Part shown: positions 57,850 to 64,000 of the stretch, one piece after another | Layout of the letters: every line of letters starts with the position of its first letter | How positions within the stretch are numbered: position 1 is the stretch's first letter | Assembly (NCBI GenBank): GCA_905221605.1 | Contig: CAJNDS010000280.1 | Coordinates: 124,001 to 188,000, forward strand | DNA from: Symbiodinium natans | Lineage: Eukaryota; Sar; Dinophyceae; Suessiales; Symbiodiniaceae | DNA length: 64,000 nucleotides | Direction of reading: 5' to 3' | Made by a program: the position numbers and the translations under genes | The notes under the pieces: generated by a model | Seen by the model: only the letters and a program-made list of their open reading frames with translations | The model's database searches: none | What the model was told of the DNA's origin: nothing

Positions 57850-60243
57850 TTAAGGCCTGGAGGGGTGGAGGGGTGGTTCTGCGGCGGAGCACTGCACCAG
57901 AATCCAGGCATCAACCGCTGCATACTGCTGCTGCGATGGGAGCAAGGGCCTTCTGGACCAGTCGCTCGCACGCATCTCCTGCAGTTGAGACAAACAAGAG
58001 TAATTTCAAGCGCCTCGGCCTCGGAGGCTTTCCTACAGGGATGCAAAAGGGTCTGAAGTCTGTGTATCAACGGTGAATCACCCACCTCACCCTACGAGCC
58101 TTGTTCAGCGGCTTCCCCAAGACTTCTTCGGCCAACGCAGAGAGCCCCAAGCCGTTGAGAGCCTGTCCCGGCCACATTTTTAGAATTCGGGCGGGAAACT
58201 CGCTTTGGGCATTGGGTATATCTGGATATCTGTCCCAGCAAAAGAAACAACTGTGGCAGGAATAAGGTGTGCCCTTTTGGGGGACGTCTTTTCGAGCTCC
58301 CCTTATAGTGCCCCCAAAGCAGGTACTTACATGTGCTATGTACACTACCGTAAGCTGTTTAAGTTGCCCCCTGGAATCCTTGTAAAGCGCATGTGGCAGG
58401 TTGCAACCCTTTCCAAAAGCGGCGCCTCGTTGAAGTCGACAGCGGATTGGTTCATGCGGCGCCTTACCAAAAAGCTACAGAGGCTGGAAGCTATGGCGCA
58501 CGACCAAATGTGACACAGCACATCTAGATTGATACCATTGATTGAGGAGGGAGGGGGTGCAACCAGGAAAGCTTAATTTCCTCCAGCATCCAGCCAGGAC
58601 CATCTGGGGAATCTAGGCGTGGGTGCTCATCTTCCGATGGGGGCTCCAGAGATCAAGAAGATCAAGAAGAGGGTGAGCAAGACATGATGTGAGATGGAAG
58701 TGGGGCACCATCTGAGGACGGGAGGGCTCTGAGCAATCCATGGCGAGACTGATAATCTCTCAAGCGATTTGTGTACCAGTTATGTGTCGAGCACTGTGTA
58801 GCTGGGCTGCAATGCACCCAAGTGCTTCAAGTCGAGGAAAGGTTTGACAGAGTTGGCATCCACCCCCAGTAGACGGGAGAGCTGCTTCAGGTCCTGACGA
58901 CCTTATCTTGGCATTCCCCCTATGCTCTTCAAAGGGGGGGGATCATGCCCCAGCCAAGTCGCCACCAAAGCTGACCTTCGTGACATCTGGACTCGTGAAG
59001 ATGCGGGCCTGAGCTGTTCAAGCTGTTTCAAAAAAGAAGGCCTTGGCGAGACAACCTAACGACTATCGGATCAAGGAGCCACCGATGCAGAGATGTTGGG
59101 TTGCAGGGTCAGCAGATCGATCAGGAGTACCCTTCGCTTTGTGGCCACTTGGAGTAGACAGGGCTTTCCTCCCCTGAGGGACTCCGTGTCAAAGCCAATA
59201 CACGTTGTCACCGAGCGCCGCAACTCGGACACACCCTCTTCCAGCTCCTCTGAGCTCACCATGCGGACCTTCACGCGGGCTGGCAGGCGAAGGAACTTCC
59301 GAGCGCGGCGGGCGCCCTGCTTCGTCTGGTTCAAGCCTATGCCTTGCAGCCTCCAGTATGTGATCCGCTCTGCGGCGAGCTCCAACTTACCAGCCCTGAC
59401 AAGCTTCTGTACAAAGAGCCTCTGAAGTTTCCGGTCTTTGCCACAAGCAGCGATCGACTCAAGCTCCTTGCCTTCAGTCCTTGCACCAGTCTCAATCTGG
59501 TGAAACTGCAACTTCCGATACAAAGTGCCAATCCGGCGCTTTGTCAAGTTGGCACACTTCGCAACTTGGATTGCTACCTTGAAGAGTCCGTCGTCGCAGA
59601 TCTCATCAATGAGCTTGTTAATCTTCTTCCTGTCAGTCTGAGCAAACTGCGGGAAGGCCTGCAAAAATGCTAAAAGTATGTGCCAGTTGCTATGGGCCAG
59701 CACATCTTGGACCATCCTCCGAAAATCGTCCAGTTGCTGCCCCACAGCATCAGTCTCCGCAACGCGCCACTTCTGCAACACCCGAAGCGCTGTGAATTGA
59801 CTGTTGTTGTGCCTCCACAAACACAGAGACACTGAAAGCGCCCGTTGACGCAGAGCCGGATCCTCTGCAGCAGCTTGGCTGGCATCGTCTTTCACCAAGC
59901 CACACAACATTCCGGCTAGCTTCGCCTCGCACGTAGGCTCTCTGCAAAGCTCCTCCAAGCAGCTGAGAAGGAAAATCGAATTCCCACGCGCATCGAGGCT
60001 CGAGTGCTCCAGAATCAGCTCCACCTCTGATCTCCAGCTCTCCAGGGGCATCTCGCGGACCTGTGTGAGGAACTGTCGTGGCTCGAAGCCCTTGAGCTTG
60101 CTCCGTTCCGTGCTTGCCGGGGTGGCAAATGTCCAGCTTTGTTTAATAAGTTTAATACAGTCCAGAAGCCACATGCATGTCCAGAGCAGAAGCCAGCAAG
60201 TCGTGGCATGAAGCCCACGACGGCGCGACGGGCGCTGAGCCAT
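57850..60243 (-). CDS. 3'-5' exonuclease (RNase D/WRN-like) with plastid-style leader
   Basis: Exon 1, from 60243 to about 59115, starts with a basic and hydrophobic leader (TTCWLLLWTCMWLLDCIKLI) followed by FATPAST, like the signal peptide plus Phe motif of dinoflagellate plastid presequences. About 250 helical residues follow that recall PPR-like repeats. It ends CIGFDTES (catalytic Asp and Glu) and CLLQVATKRRVLLIDLL. Further exons: 59008-58961 (ARIFTSPDVTKVSFGG), 58893-58816 (DLKQLSRLLGVDANSVKPFL, DLKHLG), 58162-58100 (ALNGLGLSALAEEVLGKPLN) and 57978-57850 (MRASDWSRRPLLPSQQQYAA, VDAWILVQ; YxxxD motif, stop 57850). Introns have GA and GC donors. The join between exon 1 and 59008 is unresolved. 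It probably trims or degrades RNA or DNA 3' ends, possibly in the plastid. Confidence 0.82.
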
Positions 60244-60429
60244 CGCAAGGACTGGTTACCATCTTTCCCAACAAGCAAAGCTGCACTGCACCCGGGAACG
60301 CAACCATGCTCTGCTAACTGACTCTGTTCGACTGTACAACTTCCATAAGTTGCTTGTCAAATCAGGCATGAAGAGTCGGTTCGCACTGTTGCACGGCATA
60401 CAACATGTCTCCCTACGCCGGTCTTCAAC

Positions 60430-61190
60430 AATGAACCTACCCCCCTTTTGAGCGTGCGCGAGAAAAGCTGGGCCTGTTGCAAGAAAACAACGGCAGCAAG
60501 ATGCAGCAAGGGCCTGCCCCACATACTGCACGATGGCACCCGACGATCGCTCGATCTTCTTGCGGGTGCCACCCTGGCAACCAAGGACCATAACTCAAGG
60601 GATTATCTGACAATTCCAAGAGTCACAAGACAAGAACTTCAGGTCATGAATGAGCCTGCTTTCCTAGAGCATAAGATAGCTCGTCATCTTGAAACGTCAT
60701 GGTGTCCTGAGCTAGCGGGCAACACCCAAAGCTGGAAGTCGAGTCCCCAACAGCCAAGGTATGCGGCGCATCCGACTGCATGCAAGGAACAGTGCCCCAT
60801 GTGCCGTCTTCATAGTCAGCACCACGGTCTCGAGGCACCACCTTGCGACGGACAAACAATGCTTGGCTGCAGAATCGGCTTGGAAATTTTAGGCCGAACG
60901 CGGTCACAGCACAATCAATGCGAGCCACGTCATCACGGATCTTGTCGAAGTAGCCGGGGACTTTCGTCTCCACGGCGCTGAGCACCTGGCAAAGGGCACA
61001 CCAGGTTTGTCACCCTACCTTGAGGCAGCAGGCAGGGCATACCTTCATCGTGCTTTCCCTAACACAGACTTTTCCCCAACACTTCCCAGCACCACAAGAG
61101 TTCCAGCCTTCAGTTCGGCGCCCCGTCGTGCTTTCACATTCCCGAAGATTGCTAGCTTTTCGTACTCCTGCAAAGGCGAAGGGCCGGATC
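60430..61190 (-). CDS. Multi-KH-domain RNA-binding protein 2 (partial), paralogue of the 51-54 kb gene
   Basis: Exons: about 61170-61112 (EYEKLAIFGNVKARRGAELK), about 61003 (VLSAVETKVPGYFDKIRDDV), about 60705 (DTMTFQDDELSYALG) and about 60575-60520 (GTRKKIERSSGAIVQYVGQ), the last a typical KH GxxG-type helix and strand. The same exon set, in the same order and with a GC donor after GAELK, occurs in the gene at 51.4-54.4 kb. Its 5' part (YVTG/EEEWG unit) was not found above 61.2 kb, so it may be shorter or have unrecognised exons. It sits about 200 bp upstream of the exonuclease start on the same strand. Confidence 0.65.
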
Positions 61191-62003
61191 TGCACTGCGG
61201 GTGGAGGGTGGAGGCAGGCATCCTTGCTGCGCGATCGGGAGCTTTCCACTTCCACGAAGAACCTGGTGCAACATTGGCGGGCGGCTTGCTGAGGCACCAC
61301 GCCGATGCAAGCCGAGCACATACTGAGCTCAACACATCAAGGTTCCCCATTCTTCTTCAATGGTGCGCAGGAAATTTCCAGCCTGACCGAAGCAAAACAC
61401 CAAAATCCGTTCAGGTGTGCATTGCTCCGCAGCCGAGCACTGGCTTTGCTGCAACATGTTGCAGCTTCGTGACTCGCCCCGTAACGAAGCCCACTGCTTC
61501 TTGTGGAACCTGGCACTCTGGCGCTCTGTGAACTTGTGCCGTGCCCCATTGCGGAGCCTTCGTTTGACAGGCTGAATCAGGCCGAGAATGCCCGCAGCAT
61601 TGTCAAGTCACCGTCATCGTACTCCTCGTTAACGGTCACAGGCCTAAGAACACAATCACGCGGCAACTTTTGTTTCCACGATGCCCGGCTGCAAAAGGTA
61701 AGGAGTGGGCCCAGTTCTTTGCGCCATGACACCTCTCAAAAAAGACGGATGAAACCGGTCGACACCACACGACTTGACTAGCGGCAACCAATGTCAGCCA
61801 ATCTCAGCCGCCAGGATGAGCTTTGGGCCTTCGGCATATTTTTTAGCCCGACGACGCTCTTTCTTGGAGCCGCGGATCTCCAACACCAAATCTCGTTCAA
61901 AGAGCTCCTAAGTGAAGCTTCGGGGCTCATATCCGAGTGCCGAGAAAAACAACACACCTTCCTGCGGCATGGATTTGGGACAATCCCCCCTCTGTGGTGT
62001 GGT

Positions 62004-62230
62004 TGGGGTTAGGGTTTAGGGCTCAAGTTTTTGCTGAGATTCAGGTTGAGGTTTCGGGTTTGAGGTCCACATGGGTCCACCGTTTAGGGTTTAGGGTTTA
62101 AGGTTTGAGGGTTTAATACACCATAAGGGTGGGACACCAGAGGGGGGAATACGTCGGAGCGGAGTAGGCCGAGTCAAGTTGCAGGATCGTGTCAGAAGTT
62201 TTGGGGTGTAGGGTTTATGGTGCGTACAAG
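62004..62230. repeat. Interstitial TTTAGGG telomere-type repeats
   Basis: gttagggtttagggct at 62008-62023 and gtttagggtttagggttta at about 62082-62100 are runs of TTTAGGG, the telomere unit reported for dinoflagellates. They are followed by decayed copies (aaggtttgagggttta, gtgtagggtttatgg). Confidence 0.8.
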
Positions 62231-62600
62231 GCTTCGAGGTTTCTAGGTTGCATCGTCGCTAGACCAAACACATCAGCAAGCAACTCAGCCCCGCGACTAT
62301 TTCTGCGCCAGAAACTCTGGCAATCTTCTCCTGGACAGACAACGATGATTGCCATGCGTGTGCTGCATATTTCTTGACATCGAGCGCGCCTTTGTTTTGC
62401 CACCTTTGCCCAGGATAAAGGCGGCATCATCATCAGTAATTTTCATTGTGTCGACCTGACGCATTTCCCTACATCGTTTTCCAAACGATTACTAAGGTGA
62501 ACCAAATGTTGTGTCGAGCACAATTGAGGCTCACACGCCATAGTCATCAGGTCTTTTCGGTCTAGCCTATGCCGCAATAAAGATTCAGGTAGCACGCAGC

Positions 62601-63389
62601 TCAATGGCTTGAAGAAATCTTGCCGTTTACGGCATCGCAACACCCCATGCCTGCTCGGATCTGCTCCGACTTCTGCTGTCCTTCTTGCGTGAACGGCTCC
62701 GACTGTCCTGGAAAAAATGTCCCGTGACACATCACGCGGCTGGCCACACAAAAGCCGACCTTGCGCTTGTTGTCGCCGCGGTCACGACTGCGACTTCCTG
62801 AGCATGCGGCATATGCAGTGAACCGGATTGTAAACTGTGCCGCGCAAATGTTGGTGAGGCCGCGGCGGTCCCCCATTTCGGGAGCTCTTGAGCGACACGG
62901 GCTGTTTAGGGCGTTTGACACGCAATTGGGGACATGCTTTGAGCTAACGCCTGCGGCGAAACCAATTTGAATCATCATAATCCGCATGTAGATGGCACAA
63001 TGTCCATAAGATGCTGTTTGCCCCAGCCTGACTACAGTACCGTACCTACCGGGCCTCCGCATGACCAGCAATTTTTGTTCTTTTTCGAAAAGGCCGCAAG
63101 TCTGCGCACTTGCCTTGACGGCCCCCGCCATGGACAAGTTGGTCGATTGCATTTCGCACCACTGGCGGAAGCCCGCAGCATTGCATGGGCGTAACGAGGC
63201 GCATGCATCCGCCAGCCGTGTTGGCCAGTCCCGCACGGCGCGGACGCGCCCTTTGCAGCAGGGCAAGGCACGCTCGCCAGATCGCGTCGCCCATCGCTCA
63301 GCCCACCTTCGCCGCACATACGCGCGTTTTGCCATTTTGGACGCGATCCCGCAGTGGGTCGCGATTGCCCAGGTCGTGCTACTAGACAC
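62601..63389 (-). other. Long open frame, possibly repeat-derived
   Basis: A 262-residue frame without recognised domains, rich in Cys, Arg and Ser, containing GRYGTVVRLGQTASYGHCAI and MRIMMIQIGF. I recall similar stretches as recurrent low-value predictions in Symbiodinium genomes, which would make this a dispersed repeat rather than a gene, but that cannot be checked here. It shares the strand of the secure genes. Confidence 0.25.
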
Positions 63390-64000
63390 AGAAAGTCAAG
63401 TCAAGCTGACTGGCCAAACGCTGCACAGCTGTTTTTTTTTTTTAAACTCCTTTGTTTTATTTTTCTTCCCTCGGACTTTTCCGCCTGTATGATGGAGGTC
63501 CTGCAAAGTCGAGTTACCCTACTCTAGTCACCCTTACCGCCCCACTACGGCTTGCGGGCTAGCGCAGCGGCAATCGGCTCGGCCCTGCAGTGTCGGCGAG
63601 GTCGAGCACCTGGTCAAGCGCAGGGCCCTGTCGCTGGCTCGCGTGTGGCGGCGCGGGCCATGGGCTTCCTAGGGCCGTGCTGGTCACTGCCTGCTGTACC
63701 GCTATAGCCAGGGCCGCCCACCACCGTCTTGTCCAGGCGGATGTGGCCGCAGCTCGCAGTGCTGGCGGGGCGAACGCGCGCCAAGTCTCTGACGAGCCCC
63801 TGTGCTGACTCATTCCAGCGCCCACCTACTTCGGAGCCGAGGACGAGGAGCCGCTGCGGACCGCCCGCGCTGAGCTCCGGGTAGGCGGTTCGCTTCACCC
63901 GCAGCATGGCGCCGTCGTGCGCGGCAGCGCAGGGTTGGGGCTGACCCGTGCGCGTGCGCGGCGACACCATGCAGGGTCGCATCACAGCGCAACGCCTGGC

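Larger units (their letters stand above)
61200..64000. other. Window end: repeats and GC-rich DNA
   Basis: Holds the telomere-type repeats, the 62.6-63.4 kb open frame, a T run at 63431-63443 and a GC-rich end (63540-64000) with overlapping open frames on both strands, which is expected from composition alone. No exon with a known motif was seen. Confidence 0.4.

Overview
The window looks like nuclear DNA of a dinoflagellate, most likely a Symbiodinium-type alga. The reasons are: every recognisable gene lies on the minus strand (a unidirectional cluster); genes are broken into many tiny exons; introns placed by homology mostly start with GC or GA rather than GT, and nearly all end in AG followed by an exonic G; the protein families are typical of dinoflagellates (ankyrin proteins with a ubiquitin-like start, multi-KH proteins, Skp1/DUF4116 proteins, DIRS-like retroelements); and TTTAGGG telomere-type repeats are present. 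No bacterial operon, CRISPR array, rRNA or convincing tRNA was seen.

Layout (all genes minus strand, so read from high to low coordinates). 1.9-3.2 kb: a small protein made of tandem Cdc48-N-like domains. 4.4-8.9 kb (perhaps to 10.2 kb): a PP2A B''-type regulatory subunit built from micro-exons; one of its introns holds a complete five-exon LC8 dynein light chain gene (5465-6251). 12.0-13.4 kb: an intronless ankyrin-repeat protein. 20.5-31.6 kb: a cystathionine gamma-synthase/lyase-like PLP enzyme whose introns contain a degenerate satellite array (21.0-22.4 kb) and a 6.4-kb tyrosine-recombinase retroelement flanked by identical 177-bp direct repeats (23585-30012). 38.3-40.4 kb: a CDC37-like Hsp90 co-chaperone. 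41.2-42.1 kb: a BTB/POZ protein. 45.4-50.5 kb: two tandem paralogues of a multidomain chimera (Skp1 fold, DUF4116 repeats, half a polyketide-synthase ketoreductase, SH3-like tail). 51.4-54.4 kb and 60.4-61.2 kb: two KH-domain protein genes of one family. 55.9-57.5 kb: a secreted EGF-like/Cys-rich protein fused to an FNR-type flavin reductase module. 57.9-60.2 kb: a 3'-5' exonuclease (RNase D/WRN type) with a helical N-terminal region and a plastid-style leader.

The genes do not form one pathway. Shared themes are chaperone/ubiquitin biology (Cdc48-N, CDC37, BTB, Skp1), phosphatase and motor regulation (PP2A B'', LC8) and RNA metabolism (KH proteins, exonuclease). The rest is intron or intergenic DNA with simple repeats and small duplications. 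The most unusual items are the tandem Skp1-DUF4116-ketoreductase chimera, the gene nested in a gene, the GA/GC introns with duplicated junctions, and the retroelement with permuted gene order inside a metabolic gene. All exon models come from reading by eye; no alignment or transcript was available.
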